DNA of 64,000 bases from positions 962,456 to 1,026,455 of the forward strand of contig NC_020054.1 of NCBI RefSeq assembly GCF_000331105.1. Direction: 5' to 3'. A model generated the notes under the pieces. It was not told where the DNA came from. It searched no databases and saw only the letters and a list, made by a program, of their open reading frames with translations. The stretch's first letter is position 1, and each line of letters opens with the position of its first letter. Below, piece after piece: positions 25,134 to 33,075 of the stretch. The position numbers were made by a program, and so were the translations under genes. Source of the DNA: Fibrella aestuarina BUZ 2 (GTDB lineage: Bacteria > Bacteroidota > Bacteroidia > Cytophagales > Spirosomataceae).

Positions 25134-25967
25134 TTAATTGTGTGCCGAGAAGTTTTGCTGGATGCTCAGACCGATCTCGTCGATGTTGTAGGTCAACTCA
25201 TCGATACGGCTGGTGAAGTAAGAGTACATGATCGTTGCGATAGCGGCAGTACCGATACCCAGAGCCGTGTTTACAAGGGCTTCTGAGATACCCGTTGCCA
25301 GAGCGGCCGTGTCAGGCTGACCCGTCGTACCCATAGCGGCGAAGGCACGGATCATACCCAATACCGTCCCGAGCAGGGCTACCAGCGTTGATACCGACGC
25401 CAGTGTAGCGATGATCGTCAGGTTCTTCTCAAGCATAGGCAGTTCAAGCGACGTAGCTTCTTCTACTTCTTTCTGCAGAGCTACCAGCTTCTGCTCTTTC
25501 GTCAGGGCTGCGTCGCCGCTCAGTTGCTGATACTTCAACAGGGCCGTCTTCACAACGTTACCTACTGAACCTTTCTGCTTGTCGCACTCAGCGATGGCAG
25601 CTGATACTTCGTTACGGTCGAGGAGGCCTTTTACTTTCCGAACAAAGGCATCGATCGAGCCTGATCCTTTGGCGCGGCCGATAGTGATAAAGCGTTCAAT
25701 GGAGAACACAAGTACGGTCAGGGCACAAGTAAACAGGATCGGTACGATAGGACCACCCTTGTAGATGATGCCGTAGTAATCGCCGTCGATCGGGTTTTTC
25801 TCAGGATCCCCCCCCTGGAAGTGGCTGGGGTCACCGAAGACAAACTTGTAAGCCAAATAGGCGACGATAGCCAGGATCGGGATGATTAGAACGGGATTCA
25901 GACCACCTGACGACTTCTTTGGTGCGGCTGCCTTGGCGGGTGCGGGGGTTGCTGATTGTGTTTTCAT
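25134..25967 (-). CDS. exbB: ExbB/TolQ/MotA family proton channel protein
   Basis: 277 aa. An Ala/Pro/Lys-rich N-terminus is followed by a first helix at about 28-46, a second near 75-95, a long cytoplasmic segment, then the paired helices LTIIATLASVSTLVALLGTVLGMIRAF and ISEALVNTALGIGTAAIATIMYSYF with the conserved G-T-V-x-G-M pattern. It is the first gene of the operon and has an upstream region of over 500 bp containing a promoter-like box. Confidence 0.94.
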   Translation of the reverse strand: MKTQSATPAPAKAAAPKKSSGGLNPVLIIPILAIVAYLAYKFVFGDPSHFQGGDPEKNPIDGDYYGIIYKGGPIVPILFTCALTVLVFSIERFITIGRAKGSGSIDAFVRKVKGLLDRNEVSAAIAECDKQKGSVGNVVKTALLKYQQLSGDAALTKEQKLVALQKEVEEATSLELPMLEKNLTIIATLASVSTLVALLGTVLGMIRAFAAMGTTGQPDTAALATGISEALVNTALGIGTAAIATIMYSYFTSRIDELTYNIDEIGLSIQQNFSAHN

Positions 25968-26482
25968 TGAACTGTGTACTATTGGGGTTGAATTGAAAGT
26001 TAGGTTTTGAACGTAAAAAAAGTGAAAATTCTCTATCAGCGACTTTTCAGAGAATAAAATTCCGAATAATCACCCGACTATTGCTGACAAATCTACGTTT
26101 TTTCTGTCCATAAACGGACAATCCGTTTTTGTAAAAAAATCGTGAATTGTAATTTTCTCAGCAAACTATAGGACAAAACCTTATTTAAGAGCGATCAATT
26201 TGTACGCTTTACTTGTTGATCGTCAACACCCTAAATAGCCAGCAGAATCTATACAATCAGAATGGGCTTAGTTGGATTTTAGGAGGAGCGCGGAGTTTCA
26301 TGGCGTTGCTGCTTTTTTGAATCACTAGGCTACTATTAAGGGTAAACCCTTGATGCAACCTCGCTCCGGTTTCCACAAAACTACCGCTGTCTCTCTGAAA
26401 TGAGCCTTTCTTCCTACGTGGATTAGCATCCCGTAGACAGCTCGGCCAGCCAGATTAGTAGTTGATCAAGCTGTTTTCGTGA
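25968..26482. other. 515-bp intergenic region upstream of exbB
   Basis: No credible gene was seen. The exbB-proximal half is AT-rich and holds a TAnnTTTG box (26088-26095, minus strand) and two overlapping inverted repeats around 26105-26128. The cusA-proximal half has normal base composition and contains a small palindrome AAGGGTAAACCCTT (26338-26351). Its abrupt composition change may mark an old junction or a decayed gene, but I could not identify one. Confidence 0.6.
26088..26128 (-). promoter_or_regulatory. Candidate promoter and operator for the exbB operon
   Basis: On the minus strand TAGATTTG (26088-26095) fits the Bacteroidota -7 consensus TAnnTTTG, about 120 bp upstream of the exbB start. 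No perfect -33 TTTG is at the usual 19-21 spacing; the nearest similar word, ATTG, is 23 bp away. Directly upstream lie TGTCC..GGACA (26105-26120) and AAACGGA-CAA-TCCGTTT (26112-26128), which share bases and could compete as repressor sites or hairpins. Confidence 0.45.
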
Positions 26483-29400
26483 CTAGATCGCTTCCGCAAT
26501 AGCCTTCCGTTTCCGCCCGCCCCGCCGGGCAATTGTGTGCGTAATGTTACGGTTGAAGAAGCGGTAGATGATCGGGAAGATCAGCAACGTCAGCACGGTG
26601 GCGGTGATAAGTCCTCCGATAACGACAATCGCCAGGGGCTTCTGGGTTTCGGAGCCAATGCCGCTGCTGACGGCGGCGGGCAGTAGCCCGATGGCCGCCA
26701 TCATGGCCGTCATGACCACGGGGCGGATGCGTGATTTTACCCCGGCAGCAATCGCTTCATCGAGGGTCATGCCTTCAGCGAGGTTGGCGTTGAAGACCGA
26801 AATAAGGATAACGCCGTTCTGTACACAAATGCCGAAGAGGGCAATGAATCCAACGCCCGCCGAAATGCCAAAGATGGTGCCCGTAATATGAAGCGCCAGG
26901 ATGCCACCGATCAGCGCGAATGGAACATTGAGCAGGACCAGGCCGGCGTCTTTTGCATTGCCGAAAAGGACGAACAGAATCACGAAAATGGCCATCAGGC
27001 TGAGCGGAACGACCTGCCCCAAGCGTTTGGTGGCACGTACCTGATTCTCAAATTCGCCCGTCCATTCGGCTTCGTAACCTTTATCGAACTTCACCGTCTT
27101 CTGCACACGCTGTTGGGCATCGGCAATGGTGCTGCCTAAATCGCGCTCCCGAACGGAAAACTTGACGCCGATGAACCGCTTGTTTTTGTCGCGGTATACA
27201 AAGGCGGGGCCGGTTAGGGTTTTGATGGTCGCGATCTCTTTGAGCGGGATCTTGTCGCCTCGAATGGTGGGGACCATCAACAGACCGATGTCTTCCTCAT
27301 TCTTGCGGTAATCGGGCTGGTAACGTACCCGGATATCAAAACGGCGTTCACCTTCGTATAACTGCGTGGCCGTTTTACCACCAATAGCCATCTCGATAAC
27401 GGCCTCGGCGTCGCCCACCCGTACGCCGTAGAAGGCCATCTTCTGCTTATCGACATAGATGCTCATTTCGGGCTGACCCACATTGCGCAGAATACCCACA
27501 TCTTTTACGCCAGGTACGTCGCGAATGGCCGCGATGACCTGATTGGCGTATTTGTCGAGTTCGGCTAAGTCGTTGCCGAATATCTTCACGGCGTTGCTGG
27601 CGTTCATGCCCGCAACGGCTTCGGCCACGTTGTCAATAATAGGCTGCGAATAGTTGTAATTGATGCCCTGAAATTGCTTGAGCTTCGCGTCCATCTCCTC
27701 GATCAGCTGATCGGTGGTGATAGGGCGAGTCCAGTCTTTCTTGGGTTTTAAGTTTACCTGCATCTGGACATAGTAGAACCCCGAAGGATCGGTGCCATCG
27801 TTGGAACGCCCCGTCTGCGACAACACGCCCCGTACTTCGGGAAACTCACTCAGCTTGCCACGCAGGGTATGCACCATCTTCACCGTTTCGGCCAACGACG
27901 TGCTCATGGGCAGCTTGGCCTCGACCCAAAGGGCGCCTTCATTCAGTTGGGGTAAAAATTCGGTGCCCAGCAAGCTGGCCGACGCGAAGGTGAGCCCCAT
28001 GAACAACAAGGCAACTAGCATGCTGATGCGCTGATGGGCGTAAGTCCAGCCAAAACCCCGCGTAACGATCCGGTCGAAGAAATTGACGATGGGGTTATTC
28101 TTCTCACGCACGTTTTTATTGAGCAGCATCGAACACAGCACCGGTACGAGCGTGAGGGTGAAAATCAGCGCACCGAGTAGAGCAAAACCCAGTGTCCAGG
28201 CCAGAGGACTGAACATTTTGCCTTCAACTTTCTCAAAAGAGAAAATCGGCAACAAGGCTGTGATGATGATCAGCTTGGAGAAGAAGACAGCCTTACCTAG
28301 CTCCGTGCCGGTTTTTCGAATGAGCCCCAGCTTCGCCAGCCGGTTGTAGCGCGGCATGCCGAAACGGTGCGCCTTGTGGTCGAGCACAACGAAGATGCCT
28401 TCAACCATCACAACGGCGCCATCGATGATGATACCAAAGTCGACGGCGCCCATCGACAGCAGGTTGGCCGACATACCCCGCAGCCGCATGCAAAGGAAAG
28501 CAAACAGCAAGGCCAGCGGGATAATAATGCTAACGATGACGGTTGTACGCCAGTCGGCCATAAACAGAAAGACAATGACCGTTACGAATAGAATTCCCTC
28601 GGCCAGATTGTGCAGTACGGTTTCGGTGCAAAACCGCATAAGGTTATCACGATCGTAGAACGTAACCATCTCGACGTCGTCGGGCAGCACTTTCTCGTTG
28701 AGCTCGTCGATCTTGGCTTTCACCCGCGCCAGCACCTCCGACGGGTTTTCCCCCTTCCGCTGCACAATGATGCCCTCAACGACGTCGTCGTTTTGGTCGA
28801 GGCCAACCTGCCCCACCCGCGGCTGATTGGACAGTGACACGTCGGCCACATCACGCACCAGCACGGGCAGGCCACCCTGTTCATCGACGATGATGTTTTC
28901 GATGTCTTCGATGTTGTTCAGCAGCCCGATGCCCCGAACCACATAAGCTTGCCCATTTTTCTCGATGACATCGCCGCCCACATTGAGGTTGTTCTGCGTA
29001 ACGGCATTGTACACCTCTGATGGGGTAATGCCGTATTTCTGCAACAGAATCGGGTTCACGCTGACCTCATACGTTTTCTCGCGACCACCAAAGGCAACCA
29101 CGTCGGCCACACCGGCCACCGACCGCAACTGTCGGTCGATCACCCAGTTTTGCAGGGTTAGCAGCTCGCGGGTATCGCGCGTTGGCGATTTAAGCGTATA
29201 ACGGAAGATCTCGCCGGTGGGGCCATAAGGCGGCTGAATGTCGGGCTCAACACCGTCGGGGAGCGACACCGTACGCAGCAGGTTATTGACCTGTTGCCGG
29301 GCGAAGAAATCCTCTACGTCGTCCTCGAAGATGATTTTCATCACCGAGAGGCCAAACATCGTGATCGACCGGACGTTGGTCTTACGCTGCACCGAGTTCA

Positions 29401-29626
29401 TGGCCACCTCGATGGGCACCGTCACAAACCGCTCCACTTCTTCAGCGCTGCGCCCGTTCCATTCCGTCACGATGATAATCTGCGTGTTGGTAACGTCCGG
29501 GAAGGCTTCGATGGGCGTTTTCAGGTAGCTGATGACGCCGGCTACCGTCAGCGCCCCGACCATGAAAAACACGAAAAAGCGGTTCTTCAGCGAAAACGTG
29601 AGAATGGATTTAATGAGCGCGTTCAT
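26483..29626 (-). CDS. CzcA-type heavy-metal RND efflux pump
   Basis: Inner-membrane proton-driven pump of the HME-RND family. The ATG at 29626 (1047 aa) is chosen; the in-frame start upstream is a TTG. It has twelve membrane helices with two large periplasmic loops. The TM4 motif is DFGIIIDGAVVMVE, which matches the divalent-metal (Co/Zn/Cd/Ni) subgroup rather than the Cu/Ag subgroup, though the substrate is inferred. The conserved N-terminal SLKNRFFVFFMVG and ETEFPD-like PIEAFPDVTN motifs are present. It is the last gene in a czcCBA-like order on the minus strand. Confidence 0.93.
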   Translation of the reverse strand: MNALIKSILTFSLKNRFFVFFMVGALTVAGVISYLKTPIEAFPDVTNTQIIIVTEWNGRSAEEVERFVTVPIEVAMNSVQRKTNVRSITMFGLSVMKIIFEDDVEDFFARQQVNNLLRTVSLPDGVEPDIQPPYGPTGEIFRYTLKSPTRDTRELLTLQNWVIDRQLRSVAGVADVVAFGGREKTYEVSVNPILLQKYGITPSEVYNAVTQNNLNVGGDVIEKNGQAYVVRGIGLLNNIEDIENIIVDEQGGLPVLVRDVADVSLSNQPRVGQVGLDQNDDVVEGIIVQRKGENPSEVLARVKAKIDELNEKVLPDDVEMVTFYDRDNLMRFCTETVLHNLAEGILFVTVIVFLFMADWRTTVIVSIIIPLALLFAFLCMRLRGMSANLLSMGAVDFGIIIDGAVVMVEGIFVVLDHKAHRFGMPRYNRLAKLGLIRKTGTELGKAVFFSKLIIITALLPIFSFEKVEGKMFSPLAWTLGFALLGALIFTLTLVPVLCSMLLNKNVREKNNPIVNFFDRIVTRGFGWTYAHQRISMLVALLFMGLTFASASLLGTEFLPQLNEGALWVEAKLPMSTSLAETVKMVHTLRGKLSEFPEVRGVLSQTGRSNDGTDPSGFYYVQMQVNLKPKKDWTRPITTDQLIEEMDAKLKQFQGINYNYSQPIIDNVAEAVAGMNASNAVKIFGNDLAELDKYANQVIAAIRDVPGVKDVGILRNVGQPEMSIYVDKQKMAFYGVRVGDAEAVIEMAIGGKTATQLYEGERRFDIRVRYQPDYRKNEEDIGLLMVPTIRGDKIPLKEIATIKTLTGPAFVYRDKNKRFIGVKFSVRERDLGSTIADAQQRVQKTVKFDKGYEAEWTGEFENQVRATKRLGQVVPLSLMAIFVILFVLFGNAKDAGLVLLNVPFALIGGILALHITGTIFGISAGVGFIALFGICVQNGVILISVFNANLAEGMTLDEAIAAGVKSRIRPVVMTAMMAAIGLLPAAVSSGIGSETQKPLAIVVIGGLITATVLTLLIFPIIYRFFNRNITHTIARRGGRKRKAIAEAI

Positions 29627-29644
29627 AGGTCGGTAAGTGGACAA

Positions 29645-29690
29645 GTGAATTCGGCTGGCCCGCTAACGTACCTGAGCGGTGCTGATTCAC
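29645..29690. repeat. Nested hairpin in the cusB-cusA type gap with ACGTACCTGA in its loop
   Basis: GTGAAT (29645-29650) pairs with ATTCAC (29685-29690), and inside it CCGCT (29660-29664) pairs with AGCGG (29675-29679). The 10-nt inner loop plus its edge spells TAACGTACCTGAG, the same string found in the nuoC-nuoD gap. It fills most of the gap between the adaptor and pump genes. Confidence 0.7.
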
Positions 29691-29701
29691 GCATGCACGA
29701 A

Positions 29702-30787
29702 TTAGTCGTTTAGAGCGTCGTAGATCAGCAACTGAGCCTGCGTAATGACTTTTTCGCCGGGTTGCAGCCCATTGCTTATGTAGGCCAGATCGCCCTGCGA
29801 GCGGAAGACCGTCACCTCGCGGGTATCGATGTGTTGCCGGTCGTGGTAGACCATGACGTACTGCTTGCTCTTGTCAAAAATGAGGGCTCGGGCCGGAATG
29901 GCCGGCATAGCGCCGCCCTCATCGAATGCCAGCATGACGGTGGCATTCATGCCGGGTTTAAGCTTCAGTTGCTCGTTGGCCAGCCGGATACGTACCTGAA
30001 TGGTTTTGGTAGCAGGGTCAAGTACGTTGTAGACCTTGTCGACGACACCCCGGAAGGTTTTGTCGGGGTAGCTCAACGTTTTGATCTGCGCGGGCAGCCC
30101 CAGCCGCATCTGGCCAATTTCCGATTCATTAACGTTGGCCAGCACCCAGATTTCGTTCAACTGCGAAATGGTGAAAACGGCGTTGGCATCGTCGGAGCGG
30201 AGCTGCATGCCCCGATTGATGTTCTTTTCCAGCACGTACCCGGAAATTGGCGCCTTGATCACTGATTGGGCCTGTTTGTCGGCACCGTAGATTTGAAGCA
30301 CCTCGCGCAGGCGGGCCAGTTCGGCCTGCTCACGCTCCACCTCTTTCTGCGCCGCCACCACGTCGCGTTCCGAGTTGAGTTTATCCACAAACATGTCCTG
30401 GGCTACCTGCAAGTTCTTCTGTGCCAGCCGAAGTTCGGCCTGCGCCTGCGCCAGCTCCCGGTTGTAGCCCGCCACCTCGCTCGACTGAATGACGGCCAGC
30501 GTTTGCCCTTTCTGAACGTAGTCGCCCAGTTCAACCCGCACGTCGCGCACGTTGCCACCTACCAACGGAAACACCCGGATCAACCGGTTTTCGTCGGGGA
30601 CGACGCGCCCAATCAGCCGCAACTGGCTCCGGATGGGCTGGCTGACCACCGGCTCGGTCTGTACACGGCTAGCCATGGTATCGGTCAAGGCGAAGGCTGC
30701 TTTAGGCGCTTCTGTCGTTGCTTTTGGTTCTTTCGAGCAAGCCAGTATTAACAGAGACAGGAGTAAAAAATGAGGTTTCATAGGCAT
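29702..30787 (-). CDS. RND efflux periplasmic adaptor (membrane fusion) lipoprotein
   Basis: 361 aa. The signal peptide ends in a lipobox (LLILACSK, Cys at about 17), so it is anchored as a lipoprotein. It has a barrel-sandwich lipoyl half (VRDVRVELGDYVQKGQTLAVI near 75-95), a coiled-coil hairpin (about 105-165), the second lipoyl half (VIKAPISGYVLEKNINRGMQL), and a beta-barrel domain. It links the RND pump to the TolC-like channel. No His-rich metal-binding extension is seen. Confidence 0.92.
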   Translation of the reverse strand: MPMKPHFLLLSLLILACSKEPKATTEAPKAAFALTDTMASRVQTEPVVSQPIRSQLRLIGRVVPDENRLIRVFPLVGGNVRDVRVELGDYVQKGQTLAVIQSSEVAGYNRELAQAQAELRLAQKNLQVAQDMFVDKLNSERDVVAAQKEVEREQAELARLREVLQIYGADKQAQSVIKAPISGYVLEKNINRGMQLRSDDANAVFTISQLNEIWVLANVNESEIGQMRLGLPAQIKTLSYPDKTFRGVVDKVYNVLDPATKTIQVRIRLANEQLKLKPGMNATVMLAFDEGGAMPAIPARALIFDKSKQYVMVYHDRQHIDTREVTVFRSQGDLAYISNGLQPGEKVITQAQLLIYDALND

Positions 30788-30834
30788 TGGCCCGGTAGTT
30801 CGGGTTGATGGCTTTTAAACGGAAGATGCGTTGG

Positions 30835-30846
30835 TCAGGTACGTTA
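30835..30846. repeat. TAACGTACCTGA word in the adaptor-channel gap
   Basis: The reverse complement TCAGGTACGTTA lies in the 73-bp gap between the channel and adaptor genes. It is a third intergenic copy of the same 12-mer (others at 10.70 and 29.66 kb). Confidence 0.7.
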
Positions 30847-30860
30847 GGGCGCGGGCGTAG

Positions 30861-32114
30861 CTACCGGAAAATATCGGTGCCGATAACGTAGGTAAGCTGC
30901 TCGTAGGCGTTGACCCGGTCGGCCCGGAGCCGATTCAACTGGCGCGTATTGTCCAGGTACGTTTCAAACAGATCCACAAACTCGACGAGCGACAGGTTAC
31001 CCTTTTCGAAATTGCGGAGCACGCTCTGGATCAACTCGTCGTATTGGCCTGAGAAATTGGGGTCAATGCTCCGGTAAGCCTGCTCGGTCTGCTGAATCTG
31101 TTCCAGCGAGGCGCGGATTTCGTTTTCGACGACACTTTGCAGATTGCGCTGGCCCAACCGCAAAAACTGCCCCTGCGCCTGAGCCGAGCGGATGTTACCC
31201 TGGTTCCGGTTCAGGATGGGCAGGTCAATGCTGGCCGTCAGGCCGATGTAGTTGGGAGTGTAGCTGGCGTTCTGGTCAAACATACCCCCCAACCGTACGT
31301 CGGGCGTGGCCAGTGCCCGTTGCAGTGCCAGATTAGCATCGGCTTGCCGAACCGCCACGTCGCTGCCCTGTAAATCCGGGCGGTTGCTGAAGGCAAGGGC
31401 CGTCGCTTCCTGTAGCGACGGCAACGATTGGCTGTAGCGCACGATATCGGCGTCGAGCACAATCGGGCGCACCGCCGCCTCCGTTTGTAGTAATACTCTC
31501 AGGTCGCGTTGCTGATCGATGAGCAGGTTGCGCAACTCGAGTTGATCGTTGGTCAGTTGCAACAGCAGCGCCTTCAACCGGACGATCTCCCGAAGCGACA
31601 CATTGTTTTTGCCGTACTGCCGCTCAAACGCCGCGATAATCTCGGTGAGCCGCCCCCGCTGCTGATCGTAGATACGGAGCGAACTGGCCGTAAAATAGAT
31701 GGAATAGAACCGGCTGTGCAGGTCGAAACGCAGCGAGCGGAGCAGATCCGAAAACTGGAGTTCGGTCAGGCGAGCCTGCTGGGTTGCTACAGCTACGCGT
31801 TTGTTTCGTTTGCCAGCCAGTAAAATCGTTTGCTGGATCGACAGCGCCTTTTGCCCCCCCGGTCCAACATCAAAGAGCTGCCCGGCAGTGGGGTTGAACG
31901 CGTTCAGTTCAAGATAAACGGTGGGGTTATCGAAAAGCCGGGCCTGCGCTACCTGAGCCCGCGCCGCATCGATCTGAAAGCGGCCCGCCAGCGCCTGTAA
32001 GTTTTGCCGGAGAAACAAACTATCGGCTTGCCTAAGCGTCAGTGACAGGGTATCCTGCGCTGCTGACGGTAAGACGCCAAGGCTACAAACGGCAGCAAGC
32101 AGTTTTAAAAACAT
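30861..32114 (-). CDS. TolC-like outer-membrane efflux channel (CzcC type)
   Basis: The ATG at 32114 is preferred (417 aa), because it begins a signal peptide (MFLKLLAAVCSLGVLPSAAQD); an upstream in-frame start at 32243 adds 43 residues with no signal. The mature protein shows the long alpha-helical repeats of the outer membrane efflux family: an LTLRQADSLFLRQN-type start, then a second repeat beginning LQEATALAFSNRPDLQGSD. It is the first gene of the czcCBA-like operon. The 144-bp region upstream is shared with a divergent gene. Confidence 0.9.
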   Translation of the reverse strand: MFLKLLAAVCSLGVLPSAAQDTLSLTLRQADSLFLRQNLQALAGRFQIDAARAQVAQARLFDNPTVYLELNAFNPTAGQLFDVGPGGQKALSIQQTILLAGKRNKRVAVATQQARLTELQFSDLLRSLRFDLHSRFYSIYFTASSLRIYDQQRGRLTEIIAAFERQYGKNNVSLREIVRLKALLLQLTNDQLELRNLLIDQQRDLRVLLQTEAAVRPIVLDADIVRYSQSLPSLQEATALAFSNRPDLQGSDVAVRQADANLALQRALATPDVRLGGMFDQNASYTPNYIGLTASIDLPILNRNQGNIRSAQAQGQFLRLGQRNLQSVVENEIRASLEQIQQTEQAYRSIDPNFSGQYDELIQSVLRNFEKGNLSLVEFVDLFETYLDNTRQLNRLRADRVNAYEQLTYVIGTDIFR

Positions 32115-32258
32115 TTTTAGAAAAAATAGGCTATTTACAGTACGGTTTTGGGTGCAAATATCCGGCTTAATCGTAGCGGATTTAATTAAAAGGCTATTAA
32201 TAGAGCGAACATTAATGCTTTTTAACGTGTCATAAATGCTCATCTACTCAAGGCACCT

Positions 32259-32984
32259 ATGAAGACCTCGCTACCTGTGTGGGGCTGTATTGCCCTTCTG
32301 AGCTTCCTCTCGGGCACTGCCTGCGCTCAGGAATCTTATTTCAACGTAACCGAATCCGACGTGGCCGAAAAAGGGAAAATCGTTGTGCAGCAACAGTTCT
32401 CGATTCAGAATTTTTACCGGTCGATCACGACGTTCGACTACGGTCTAGCTGAGGATCTTGAGTTGGGCGCCAATCTGATCAATCTGGATTATTACCCCGT
32501 CAGCCGGCGGTTTATGCGCAACGACTCCAGCACCGAGCAGGCCTACTCGCCCTTGCTGATGCTCAACGCTCAGAAAATCATTAAGCTACCGCATGATTTT
32601 CACGTGGGCATCGGTGGACAGGCGGGCTGGAACCTGACCCCTAATCTGGGGCAACACCGCTTCGTGCATTTTGTCTACCTTAACCTGAACCGCACGTTTC
32701 TGGACGACCATTACAAACTCACGGCGGGGGTGTTCAACGGCCATGTGCGCTACCTCGGCGACGGGCCGCCGGTAGGCTTCCAGACGGGGTTCGAAGCGGC
32801 CATCGTGTATCAGAAACTGCACCTGCTTGGCGATTGGCTATCGGGGCAACACGACGCCGGGCAGCTGGTGCTGGGGCTTGAGGTGTTCCTGTCGAAAAAG
32901 ATACCCCTGTCGGTGGGGTGGCAACGGCGGAATCAGGATGGGTCCTCGGCGCTGGTGTTGCAGTTGACCTATCGGAATGAATAA
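32259..32984 (+). CDS. Secreted protein, possibly a small outer-membrane beta-barrel
   Basis: 241 aa with a clear signal peptide (residues 1-24, ending TACAQE). The mature part is rich in alternating hydrophobic/polar strands and aromatic residues (DFHVGIGGQAGWNLTPN, KLTAGVFNGHVRYLG, GQLVLGLEVFLSKKIPL) and ends on a short strand (LQLTYRNE), consistent with a small beta-barrel. I do not recognise a named family. It diverges from the metal efflux operon and may share its control, hence a possible envelope role in metal stress (inference only). Confidence 0.75.
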   Translation: MKTSLPVWGCIALLSFLSGTACAQESYFNVTESDVAEKGKIVVQQQFSIQNFYRSITTFDYGLAEDLELGANLINLDYYPVSRRFMRNDSSTEQAYSPLLMLNAQKIIKLPHDFHVGIGGQAGWNLTPNLGQHRFVHFVYLNLNRTFLDDHYKLTAGVFNGHVRYLGDGPPVGFQTGFEAAIVYQKLHLLGDWLSGQHDAGQLVLGLEVFLSKKIPLSVGWQRRNQDGSSALVLQLTYRNE

Positions 32985-33075
32985 ACCAACCGGTCCGGTA
33001 ACCGCTCGGGTTTGTCTAGTGTCTTAGTCTAGAGACGCCTATCTTCGCTTCTTACAACGAAACCTATGTTTTTTT

